From an uncultured Campylobacter sp. (GTDB taxonomy: Bacteria > Campylobacterota > Campylobacteria > Campylobacterales > Campylobacteraceae): a stretch of DNA of 62,897 bases. Positions 9,098-18,100 of this stretch are shown here, in pieces; position 1 is the first letter of the stretch; every line of letters starts with the position of its first letter. A model generated the notes under the pieces. The model saw nothing but the letters and a program-made list of their open reading frames with translations. It was not told the DNA's origin and did no database searches. Made by a program: the position numbers and the translations under genes. The DNA lies in the NCBI RefSeq assembly GCF_937981295.1, contig NZ_CALJPC010000045.1, forward strand, positions 1 through 62,897, in the 5' to 3' direction.

Positions 9098-9655
9098 TTA
9101 TTCAATAACCAGGCGCATTAGATACATATCCTCGCCGTCGATTACGCTGATTTCGGAGCTTTTGCAGTGCGGGCAAGAAAAGTCGTTCTGCGTCAAATCT
9201 CCGCTAAAACCGCAGTTTTTGCATTTTACGACGATTTCTTGGGTGTGGATGATGAGATCCGCATTTTCGCAGACGGTGCCTGCGCGAAAGACTTCATAGC
9301 AGTTTTGCAAATAATGCGCTTCCACGCCGCTTAGTCGCCCTATTTTTACGTGCAGCTCCCTTATCTGTGGACTTTTCGAACCAAATGCATCGTAAGACGC
9401 CTGTGGTTTCGTATCTAAATTTTTATAAAAATCGCCGTTTTTGTCGTTTGGGTTCGTATCTGCAACGCCCGTATTTTCGGCATTCTCGGTGCCTATGTCG
9501 GTATTTGCGAAATCCGTATTTTCATTGGCGGTATTTGCGATGTCGCAGCGATTTTTGTCGCTCTGCTCGGCCGCGCCTTTTTTCTTTGCTTTTTCAGCGT
9601 TTAGCGCCTTTTCACATAGCGCCACAAGATCCGCTACGATCGATAGTTCATGCAT
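9098..9655 (-). CDS. hypA: Hydrogenase nickel insertion protein HypA, with inserted segment
   Basis: HypA delivers nickel to the [NiFe]-hydrogenase large subunit together with HypB. The N-terminus MHELSIV, whose His2 is a nickel ligand, and the zinc site CKNC...CPHC (about residues 144-168) are intact. The family is usually about 115 aa; this one has 185 because roughly residues 22-92 are an Asn/Asp/Thr-rich stretch (NTANENTDFANTDIGTENAE and similar) placed between the first helix and the sheet. It is the last gene of the hypBCDEA series on the minus strand, 108 bases after hypE. The insert probably forms a disordered loop away from both metal sites. Confidence 0.93.
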   Translation of the reverse strand: MHELSIVADLVALCEKALNAEKAKKKGAAEQSDKNRCDIANTANENTDFANTDIGTENAENTGVADTNPNDKNGDFYKNLDTKPQASYDAFGSKSPQIRELHVKIGRLSGVEAHYLQNCYEVFRAGTVCENADLIIHTQEIVVKCKNCGFSGDLTQNDFSCPHCKSSEISVIDGEDMYLMRLVIE

Positions 9656-9763
9656 TTTTTCCTCTAAATTTTACGGCCGTGCCGTATTGTATGCGAAATT
9701 TTGTTGTAAATTTAAAAATACGTCTGAAATTTAAGCTCAAATTTGCCGAATTTGCACGCAAAT

Positions 9764-10951
9764 TTAACAAATCCTCGGCAGCAGCTCGCCCTTTGGAAGC
9801 TCTAAAAATCGCTGCGAGCCGTAGGCGTTTTGTAAAATTACTCGTCCTTTTGTCGCATGCGAAGTTTGAAATTGCCCCGCCCTATTTTCTGACGCCACGT
9901 CCGTATCGCTTGTGCCCGTAAATTCGCCCTGCGCGCTAAGCTTTGACGTCAAAGAGCCCTCAAATTCGCCTCTGTCGTGCCCTACTTCGCGCACCTCGCC
10001 GATGATTGCGGCGTTTGCGTCAAATTCGCGCAGTATCTCAAGCGCCCTATCCGCTTCGGCGTCATCTTCTACGATCGCTACAAACGTGCCTTCGTTTGCA
10101 AGCTCGTATGGCTCAAAGCCCAACAGTTCGCACACACCCACTACTTCGTCGCCGATTTTGATATCCTCTTCGCGCACTAAAAATTCAAGCCCGCTGGAGC
10201 TTGCGAATTCGTTCAAAACCGCGCTGAGCCCGCCGCGCGTCGCATCTCGCATCGCTTGGATCTTCACGCCTTGCGAGATCAGCTTTTCTACCGCAGCGCA
10301 AAGCGGTTTGCAGTCGCTTTGCAGCTCGCTGCTTAGCGCGATCTCGTCGCGTGCCGCGAGTATCACCGCCCCGTGCCGTCCGATGTCGCCGCTAAGTAGA
10401 ATTTTTGCGCCCGCTTTGATGTTTTGCACGCGCGCAGGTCGCAAAACACGGCCGATGCCGCTAGTGTTGATGAAAATTTTATCGCATTTGCCGCGCGGCA
10501 CGACCTTCGTGTCGCCGCAAACGATGCGAACGCCGCAGCTTTGCGCGGTGCTTGCCATCGAGTCTAGGATGCGTCGCAGCTCGCTTAGGCTAAGCCCCTC
10601 CTCGATGATGAGTGCGCAGCTTAAAAACAGCGGCTTGGCGCCCACCATCGCAAGGTCGTTGACGGTGCCGCAAACGGCGATCTTGCCGATGTCGCCGCCA
10701 TTAAAAAACAGCGGCGTGACCACGAAACTATCGGTGCTGAAAGCTAGCTCGCCGCCGAAACTAGCCGCCAAATTCAAAGCAGAACTCGGCGCCGTACGGT
10801 CAAAACCCGTCCTGGCGTCTAAATTTAGTATCGCGCTGTCGTTGTTCGCGCGTAAAATTTCATTATCAAACGCTGCAAAGATCGTCTCGTTGATGAGCCT
10901 ATTCATCTCCTCGCCGCCGCCGCCGTGGCTTAAAAGTATAGTTTCGTTCAA
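9764..10951 (-). CDS. hypE: Hydrogenase maturation protein HypE
   Basis: HypE dehydrates the carbamoylated C-terminal cysteine to a thiocyanate, donating CN to the hydrogenase iron. The start LLSHGGGGEEMNRLI and the essential C-terminal PRIC with terminal cysteine are present. The domain fold of AIR-synthase-like proteins is visible (GDIGKIAVCGTVNDLAMVGA). Length is 395 aa against about 330-340 usual; the extra residues are mainly a Ser/Thr/Gly-rich stretch at about 330-364, just before the conserved tail GRVILQNAYGSQR. Lies between hypD and hypA, with a 189-base gap from hypD. Confidence 0.94.
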   Translation of the reverse strand: MNETILLSHGGGGEEMNRLINETIFAAFDNEILRANNDSAILNLDARTGFDRTAPSSALNLAASFGGELAFSTDSFVVTPLFFNGGDIGKIAVCGTVNDLAMVGAKPLFLSCALIIEEGLSLSELRRILDSMASTAQSCGVRIVCGDTKVVPRGKCDKIFINTSGIGRVLRPARVQNIKAGAKILLSGDIGRHGAVILAARDEIALSSELQSDCKPLCAAVEKLISQGVKIQAMRDATRGGLSAVLNEFASSSGLEFLVREEDIKIGDEVVGVCELLGFEPYELANEGTFVAIVEDDAEADRALEILREFDANAAIIGEVREVGHDRGEFEGSLTSKLSAQGEFTGTSDTDVASENRAGQFQTSHATKGRVILQNAYGSQRFLELPKGELLPRIC

Positions 10952-11140
10952 ATTTTTCCTTTTCGCTCGTTTTTAAAATTTAAAGCCCGTATTTCGCAGC
11001 CGAACAAGCCGTGCCGCTATGGCGCCGCGTAAAATTTCAAAGTAAATTTTTAGCGCGACGTTTTTTGTTTCGGTTAAAATTTTAAAGTACGACTTGTTTT
11101 TAAAATTTACGCTCTGCTAGTCGAATACCGCGCGCAAAAT

Positions 11141-12238
11141 TTAGCCCACGTTTTTGACGTCGCCATATTTATAGTACGCCGCGCACGCCCCTTCGCTTGA
11201 GACCATGCACGATCCTATCGGGTTTTGAGGCGTGCAGTGCTTGCCGAAAACCTTGCAATCATAGGGACTTTTTTTGCCGCGCAAAATTTCGCCGCAGATA
11301 CAGGCCTTGCTCTCAGGAGCGCTCTGTACGCTGCAATCAAACTGCACCCTGGCATCCAGTGCCGCGTACTGCGGGCGCAACTTCATGCCGCTTTTTGGAA
11401 TTTCGCCGAGCCCTCGCCACGGAAAATCGCAAATTTCAAAATATTTATCTATTAAATTTTGCGCTTTTTGGTTGCCGCCCTCTTTTACGACGCGCTCGTA
11501 TTCGTTGAAAACCTCGTGGGTGCCGGCGTTTTGCTGCTCCACCAAATTTAGCACGCCCGCCATTATGTCAAGCGGCTCAAATCCGCTTACGGCGATCGGC
11601 TTTTTATAATCGCGCGCGATACTTTCGTAGGCCTTCGCGCCGGTGATCACGCTTACGTGGCTAGGCCCCAAAAACGCATCGATCTGCACGTCGGCATCGT
11701 CTAATATCGCTCGCACGGGCGCGGGCACCGTGACGTGATTGATGTGAAAAAAGAGATTTTTTAGCCCCAAGCCTAGCGCTTTATTGATCAGCACGGCACT
11801 CATCGGCGTCGTCGTCTCAAAGCCGATCGCAAAAAATATCACCGTTTTTTGCGGATTTTCCTGCGCGATCTTTATGCAATCAAGCGGGCTATAAAGCGCT
11901 CTGATGTCGTGCCCCTCGCTGCGCAGCTTCTGTAAGCTCGTGCGAGAGCCAGGAACTCGAAGCATGTCTGCTAGAGTGCAAAAAATACTCTGCGGCATTG
12001 CGGCGAGCTTGATCGCCTCGTCGATGCGACTGCGCGGCATCACGCACACCGGACAGCCGGGGCCGTGGATAAATTTGATATTTTTGCCGACCAGGCTCGG
12101 AAGGCCGAATTTCATGATCGAGTGCGTGTGTCCGCCGCAAATCTCCATGATGTTTAGCGGCCTTTTGCTTTTGGAAATTATCAGCTTGCTAAGCGCTAAA
12201 ATCAGCTCCTTATCCCTAAAATCCTTGATTAGATCCAT
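11141..12238 (-). CDS. hypD: Hydrogenase maturation protein HypD
   Basis: Iron-sulfur scaffold that, with HypC, assembles the Fe(CN)2CO group. Length 365 aa is normal and there is no repeat insertion. Conserved blocks visible are MEICGGHTHSIMKFGL near residue 31, HGPGCPVCVMP near 59, GFETTTPMSA near 142, and the C-terminal cysteine cluster with CICGEILRG, CKVFGKHCTP and GSCMVSSEGACAAYY that binds a 4Fe-4S cluster. The gene follows hypC by 35 bases and precedes hypE by 189 bases. Confidence 0.96.
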   Translation of the reverse strand: MDLIKDFRDKELILALSKLIISKSKRPLNIMEICGGHTHSIMKFGLPSLVGKNIKFIHGPGCPVCVMPRSRIDEAIKLAAMPQSIFCTLADMLRVPGSRTSLQKLRSEGHDIRALYSPLDCIKIAQENPQKTVIFFAIGFETTTPMSAVLINKALGLGLKNLFFHINHVTVPAPVRAILDDADVQIDAFLGPSHVSVITGAKAYESIARDYKKPIAVSGFEPLDIMAGVLNLVEQQNAGTHEVFNEYERVVKEGGNQKAQNLIDKYFEICDFPWRGLGEIPKSGMKLRPQYAALDARVQFDCSVQSAPESKACICGEILRGKKSPYDCKVFGKHCTPQNPIGSCMVSSEGACAAYYKYGDVKNVG

Positions 12239-12273
12239 TATTTACCTTAAATTTTACGGGTTTGCAAGTCGCT

Positions 12274-12555
12274 TTAATTCTCTGTGCCCGCTCGCGGTTC
12301 TATGCTTTCATACACCAAGCTCTCTTCCGCCCTCATCTGCTTTGCGATCTGCTCGTAAATTTCGATACTCTCCTTCGCTCGCTGCGTATTGATCTTCTCC
12401 ATCGCAAAACCAACGTGGATCAGCACGTACTCCCCGACCGCCGCGGGCTCGGGGAGCAGATCCAAGCTCACGCCGCGGCGCACGCCCAGAGTCTCCACGG
12501 TCGCGAAATTATTTTCGTCGATCGAGATGATTTTTGAAGGGATTGAAAGGCACAT
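12274..12555 (-). CDS. hypC: Hydrogenase maturation chaperone HypC
   Basis: Small chaperone of 93 aa that carries the iron centre between HypD and the hydrogenase large subunit precursor. The start is set at 12555 because the family requires Met-Cys at the N-terminus (MCLSIPSKI, with Cys2 as the iron ligand) and this ATG overlaps the hypB stop (TAATG), indicating coupled translation. A further upstream ATG in frame would bury the cysteine. The C-terminal helix region with EQIAKQMRAEE is typical. Confidence 0.95.
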   Translation of the reverse strand: MCLSIPSKIISIDENNFATVETLGVRRGVSLDLLPEPAAVGEYVLIHVGFAMEKINTQRAKESIEIYEQIAKQMRAEESLVYESIEPRAGTEN

Positions 12556-13397
12556 TAACGAAATTCCTTCTTGTATTGTAGGAATTTCAGCCATTTCTCC
12601 ACGCCCTCGCCGCTTTTACTATCAAGAGCGATGACGTCGGCTTTCGGATTAAGTTTGTGTACCTCGCGCACTACCTCCTGTATATCGAAGTCAAAATGCG
12701 GTAGCAGCGCGGTTTTAGTGATTACGACACAGTCTGCGCGACGAAATATTACCGGGTATTTTGCGATCTTATCGCTGCCCTCGGGCACGCTTAGAAGCAC
12801 CACGTTCAGGTGCGCGCCCACGTCAAATGCCGCCGGACAGACGAGGTTTCCGACGTTTTCTATGAAAACCAGATCCAAATTTTTAGTATCGATGTGATGA
12901 AGCCCCTCGTGAACCATAAAGGCGTCCAGATGGCAAGTCTCGCCGGTGCTGATCTGATGGGCCTGCGCGCCCGCTTTTATGATGCGATCGGCGTCGCGGT
13001 TAGTTTCCAGGTCGCCCTCGATGACGCCGATTTTAAATTTGCCGCTTTTGATAGTGGCCTCAAGTAGCGTCGTTTTACCGCTACCGGGGCTACTCATCAA
13101 ATTTAAGCATAAAATTTTATCCTCGTCAAAATGGGCTCTGTTGTGAGCGGCCTCCTCGTCGTTGGCGCTTAAAATTTTACTCATCACCTCGATCGTCTTG
13201 GTGTCGCTAATAGCGACATTTGCGTGGATGTGATCGTGCGCGTCGTGCTCATGATCAATCCCCGCCTCGTGCATATGAGCGTGGGAGTGGACGGTGCCGT
13301 CCGCGTGGGTGTGGACATGCTCGTGTGTCATATCTGCGTGCGAATGGGCGCCCGCTTCGTGAGTGTGGCCGATGGAACAGCCGCAATCTTTACACAT
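12555..13397 (-). CDS. hypB: Hydrogenase/urease nickel GTPase HypB
   Basis: GTPase of 280 aa that stores and inserts nickel with HypA. The N-terminus has CKDCGC and then a histidine-rich nickel-binding stretch to about residue 60 with some fifteen histidines. The G domain follows: SSPGSGKTTLL P-loop near residue 102, then EGDLETNRDAD, FIENVGNLVCPA and TKTALLPH. It heads hypBCDEA, preceded by AAGGAGAAAAA. A 730-base gap separates it from nikR upstream. Confidence 0.96.
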   Translation of the reverse strand: MCKDCGCSIGHTHEAGAHSHADMTHEHVHTHADGTVHSHAHMHEAGIDHEHDAHDHIHANVAISDTKTIEVMSKILSANDEEAAHNRAHFDEDKILCLNLMSSPGSGKTTLLEATIKSGKFKIGVIEGDLETNRDADRIIKAGAQAHQISTGETCHLDAFMVHEGLHHIDTKNLDLVFIENVGNLVCPAAFDVGAHLNVVLLSVPEGSDKIAKYPVIFRRADCVVITKTALLPHFDFDIQEVVREVHKLNPKADVIALDSKSGEGVEKWLKFLQYKKEFR

Positions 13398-14127
13398 TTT
13401 TTCTCCTTGGATAATAAATTTTGCGCGTAAAATACCACGTTTTTGCTTTAAATGGCGTAAATTTGATAAATTTTATATCAAGACGCGAAATTTTATGAAA
13501 TTTAACAGCGCTTGAAATTTATACGCTTCGGTTTTATCTAAATTTCATGCGTTGTTTGCGAAAGCTCGCCGCAAAATTTTAAAGCTCGCGAGTAAGCGCT
13601 GCTTTAAATTTAATCGCCTGCTCGCAGATTGCAGAGCCGCGCTCTGCAAATTTAGACCTCGCAGCTCGTAACGGCTCAAAATAAACTAAAGATCGCCGTA
13701 GATAGGGGCGCGAAATTCAGGGCTTGCGAGCTGATTTTACCGGCGCTCTACAATCTCGCGCGTACTACAGCGTGGCGAACATCAACGCGGCGGTCGTTTT
13801 CATACCGATTTGCTCGGATTCGGCTTTATAAGTACGGCACGAAAGCGGCGCTTTATAAAATTTAGTCGCGAGCTACGCCGATCTCGCGCCAGTGCGTAAA
13901 TTTAGACCCGCGGCAAGAGCACTTTTTGATTAAAATTTATAAAATTTCGCGCTCGCCGCGTAAATTTAAACAAACTTTGCTGTCGCCTAATGTAACCGCT
14001 GTGTTGATCGCAAATCGCTCTTCGCAACTCGTAAAAGTCGCGCAGCCTGCGTTTAAATTTTAAAAGCGCACGAATAGAAACGCGAAAATTTAGCACGACG
14101 CGCTGTTCTTAAAAATGCGCAAAAGCC
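13398..14127. other. Intergenic region between hypB and nikR
   Basis: No gene is supported. Open frames are short and arginine- or serine-rich as expected from this repeat-laden DNA. AAATTT/AAAATTT words recur about every 15-40 bases. A plus-strand fragment around 13735-13830 reads AYYSVANINAAVVFIPICSD before a stop, which may be a gene relic, but I cannot place it. The promoter for hypBCDEA must lie near 13400-13500; no clear -10 stands out. Confidence 0.4.
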
Positions 14128-14559
14128 CTACGCTTCGGTGATGACCGCCTTTACGAGCTTGGAAAATTTCACCCCTTTTAGCGCGCCGATTTTGGCGCTG
14201 AGCCGCTCGATCTTTGAAATTTTATCCCGCATCGTGATCTCCTCGAAGCAGTGGCGCTCGTCGATGTGGAAGTGGCTGGTACTGACGATGGTGACGTTTG
14301 CGTGGTGCTCGATCTCTACGAGCTGCTCGATCAGATCGCTTTGGTGATGATCGTAAGCGATGCAAAGCACGCCCACGCAGTCATCCTCGCCATCTCCGTG
14401 AAGTACGCCCTCGACCATCTTTTCGCGGATCAGATCGCGGATAAACTCGCTGCGGCTTAGGTACTGCTTGGCGCGCACCATCTCATCGAGATCCTCAAAA
14501 AGCTTCGTCGGCAGCGAAATGCTAAATCTTACGGCGCCCTCTTTTTCCTCTTTTTTCAT
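14128..14559 (-). CDS. nikR: Nickel-responsive regulator NikR
   Basis: Ribbon-helix-helix repressor of 143 aa. The N-terminal DNA-binding strand and helices read RFSISLPTKLFEDLDEMV then SRSEFIRDLIREKM; the C-terminal ACT-like domain holds the nickel ligands with the exact E. coli NikR spacing: His, eleven residues on HFH, and six later Cys (H...HFHIDERHC). I start at 14559 because AGGGGAG lies just before that ATG; the ATG at 14571 overlaps this ribosome site. It sits alone between hypF and hypB, so it probably controls nickel uptake or the hydrogenase genes themselves, or both. Its target sites were not identified. Confidence 0.94.
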   Translation of the reverse strand: MKKEEKEGAVRFSISLPTKLFEDLDEMVRAKQYLSRSEFIRDLIREKMVEGVLHGDGEDDCVGVLCIAYDHHQSDLIEQLVEIEHHANVTIVSTSHFHIDERHCFEEITMRDKISKIERLSAKIGALKGVKFSKLVKAVITEA

Positions 14560-15160
14560 AGCTCCCCTCATTTCGCGTATTTTGAACGTAATTTTACCGA
14601 AATTCCGCTCAAATAGTAAGAATTTTGCGCTAATTTGGCTTATTCTTTAAAATTTAAAGCTCCAAAGCATCGTGCGTATTTTGAAATTTTGCTCGCGATT
14701 TCGCATTGTATTTTAGTGCTAGCGCGATGAAATTTACCGGTGCTACGTTAATTTTAAATTCTACCGCGAGCTTGCGTCCAAATTTTAAGAGTCGGGCGCT
14801 AGATAACGTTTTAGCTTGGGATCTGCACAGTATCTAGCCATGCGCCGCGGCAGAATTTTGTATCGGTTGCCATAGTGGTGCGCCGTGACGCTATGGCAGG
14901 AAACGGCGCGCCATTAAATTTTAAAATTTTAACGTTTCGGCTGCGACATATAAAGACAAGCAAGGCGTAAATTTGTTCGCTGATTTTGCGATTTTAGAAA
15001 AGTTAGCCGCGGTGGATTTTATCGCCCGTAGCGTATAATTCAAGAATTTACGCAAAGTACGGGCATGGCGCAGAGTTCATAAATTTAGCGGCGAGATGAA
15101 ATTAATAAATTTTAAAAAGAGCGAGCTTAACGGCTATAATTGCGTTTTTTGTGGACAAGT
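14560..15160. other. Intergenic region between nikR and hypF
   Basis: No gene found. The DNA carries a perfect AAATTTTAAAATTT palindrome at 14916-14929 and other repeat words. Two plus-strand TATAAT-like boxes occur near 15037 and at 15134-15139 (CGGCTATAATTGCG), pointing into the hypF 3' end; they could drive an antisense or small RNA, but no structured RNA or terminator was recognised. Confidence 0.35.
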
Positions 15161-18100
15161 TTAGCGCGAAATTTCGCTTAAATATGCCGCGAGCTGTCCG
15201 TAGGCGATACCGCTGTCGTTGCAAGGAATGGCGCGATTTAGATGAAATTTGATGCCCCGCTCGCGCAGCTTTGTGCATGTAAGATTTAGAAGCGTGGCGT
15301 TTTGAAAGACCCCGCCGCTTAGCGCGACCTCGAGCCCGAAGCCCTCTGCAAACTCCGCGATTAAGTTTGCCAAGCCGTTTATAAATTTCGTCGCGGCCAA
15401 GCGCGGCTTATCGCGCAAAGCCTGCAAAAACGCCTCTTTATAATCGATAACATAACATTCGCCCTCAAGGCTCGGCGCGCAAGCTCTATTTTGCGGGAAT
15501 TTATCGGCGCTAGAAGCATTTTTGCTTTCAAGATTTATTAAATTTAGGGCGGACGCTTGCTTTATAAAATTTGCGGTGACATTTGCATTCTTTTCACCGC
15601 CGCCTGCGATGTTTTCAGCCACCCGCTCAAGCTCATTTTTACTTGCCGTATCATCCGCAAGCTCTTTAAAATCGTCTTGTAGCGCGCAGCTATTTTTCAT
15701 ACCGCTACGATCTTGTGCATTTAAACCGCCCTGCCCCGCTTCGCGCGCCAAATCATCGGCGCTTCGTTGCTGCAAAGCGAAATGCGGCGCGTTTTGGATA
15801 AAATTTTCGCCCGCTTTTTTCAGCCTAAATTTATAGCTTTGCTCGCAGCCCTGGATGTATAGGTTTTCTAGTCGCATGCCCGCCTCGCCGTCGAAGCTGA
15901 CGGCTCGTAGATCGCAAATAACCGCTGCAAACGCGTCGAATAGCCGCCCTAGCGAGCTTGAGCGGACGGCACGCGGCGCGATTTTTTCTAAATTTGCTAC
16001 TTCGCTCGCGCTAAATTTTGCCAAAAACTCGCGCGCAGCGTCCTTTGCATTAAATTTAAACACGAGCGCAAGCGCAAGTTTGTAGATATTTTTGATCGCG
16101 TTCTCGCCGCCGATAAGCGCGATCTCGTCAAATTTCGCGACGCGTCGGTAGCCGCGCGGATCAAAAACCATCACCTCGCCGCCCCAGATCGTGCCGTCCG
16201 TGCCGTAGCCGGTGCCGTCGAAGCAAAAGCCGAGGTATTTTTTGCCGCTGCTTAGCAGATCGTTTTGCGCCAGATTCGATACTAGATGCGCGAAATGGTG
16301 CTGGTAGCGGATCACGTCGCAACCGCGCTGCTCGAAAAATCGCGTGTGTGAAAACTGCGGGTGCAGATCCGCGATGACGGCGTCGAATTTCAGCTCGTAG
16401 GCGCGCATGAACATATCCAAAAGCGCAAAAAATCGCTCATTCGTGGCGACGTTTTTAAGATCGCCGATGTAGGGTGAGATGAAAATTTGCCCGTCTTTGT
16501 AGATCGCAAACTCATTTTTTAGCTCTGCTCCGAGCGCTAGGAAAGTGCCTTTGGCGCGGAATTTGCTAGGGAAAATTTTTGGATTCATTCCGCGAGAGGT
16601 TCGCAAAAACAGCGCGCGATTTAAAATTCCGCTCGCTTGATCGTTTGCGCTTTTGAAATCTAACGCTGCGACGCCGTTTTTAAAATTTAATGTTGTGTCC
16701 TGGCTGCCTGGGATCGCGCCTCGCTTGCTATTTGAAGTCGCAAAGTGCTCGCTATCCGGGACTGCGATATTATGCATGACTTCGCTTGACGCCGCTACGT
16801 CGCTTTTTAAATTTGAAGGTGCGGCGCCAAATTTATCGCTCAATGTTGCCGCGCCCTGCTCGCCTTTTGCTTTTTTAAAATTTTTCGCGTTCTCGGGGCT
16901 GCGGCGCTTCATATCAATCAATGCCACGCCGTTTTTAAAATTTAAAGATGCACCGTCGCGTTCATCGTTTGATGCCACGACGTTGTGCCCGTCATCCGAG
17001 AGCGCGTCACAACTATCTATCGCTGCAGCGGCGCTTTCTTGCTCGTTTTTTGCTTTTTTGGATAAATTCTGCGAATTTTTTAGCTCGCAAACGGCTACTT
17101 GCGAGCTTTGCAGACCTTCACTCGGATCACGCTTCGAGCCTTGCTTGGAATTTGCCCGTTTCAGATCATCGCTTTTCGAGTTTGACGTATTTTCATTCGG
17201 CTGCCGCTTTATAATCACGTTCAAATCGGACTTCGTATCGATCGAGGGAAGCGACATAGCATGTGGTGCTTCAAAATTTCGCGCCATATTCTCGCTGTGA
17301 GCCTGGGTCTCAAGCGTGTATATATCGTGGGTGCGATCGTTTGCCTTCGCGCTTGCAGCTTCTTTTTTAAATTCCTGCAAAAACGCGATACTATCGTCGC
17401 TCGGCGTTAAAATTTCGCGGTCGTTATCCAGGTAAAACGAGATGACGCTGCCCAGCTTCGCGAGCAACTCCTCGCTACTAAAAATAATGGGCTCGCCGCT
17501 AATATTCGCGCTTGTGGCTACGATCGGGCGATCAAAGTATTCAAAAAGCAGCAGATGCACGCCGGTGTTGGCTAAGAAAATGCCGATTTTATTAAGGTTC
17601 GGCGCCACGCTTGGAGCGATAAAAATCGCGCCTGCTCTAAAAATCGTCGAAAAGCTTGCGGGCAAACGCACGAAATCGCTGCTGCTATCGGAATGGACGC
17701 CGCGCACGTCCGTCGTGCACGCCTGTGCAGAGCATGAACCTTGCGAATTTATCGTCTGTTGCGGACTCGGCTCTCTCGCCGAACGCTGCAAATCTGCCTT
17801 ATTTGCAGCATGTTGCAAGCCCTGCATATTCGTCGAATTTTGAGAAATAGACTCGTCCGTCGCAAACCTAGAATCAGGCTCATTCGCCACGCATCGTGAG
17901 TCTTGGCTATCCGCTGCGGGTTGTAAATTTAAATCATTAGTCATATGTCGCAGCTCTAGCCCGCCTTCTGCTTGCAGCGAGTTCAAATTTTTAGCCGCAT
18001 ACTGCAAATCAGATCCATCGTATGCGCGCTCTAGCTCGTTTACTGCACACTGCGAGTCATCTACTGCTAGCGTATCGCAGGCGAAATTACGGTGCGCCGT

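Noticed and set aside
15030..15160. Small RNA gene driven by plus-strand TATAAT boxes
   Set aside because: No terminator or stable fold was recognised and the boxes may be chance in AT-rich spacer.
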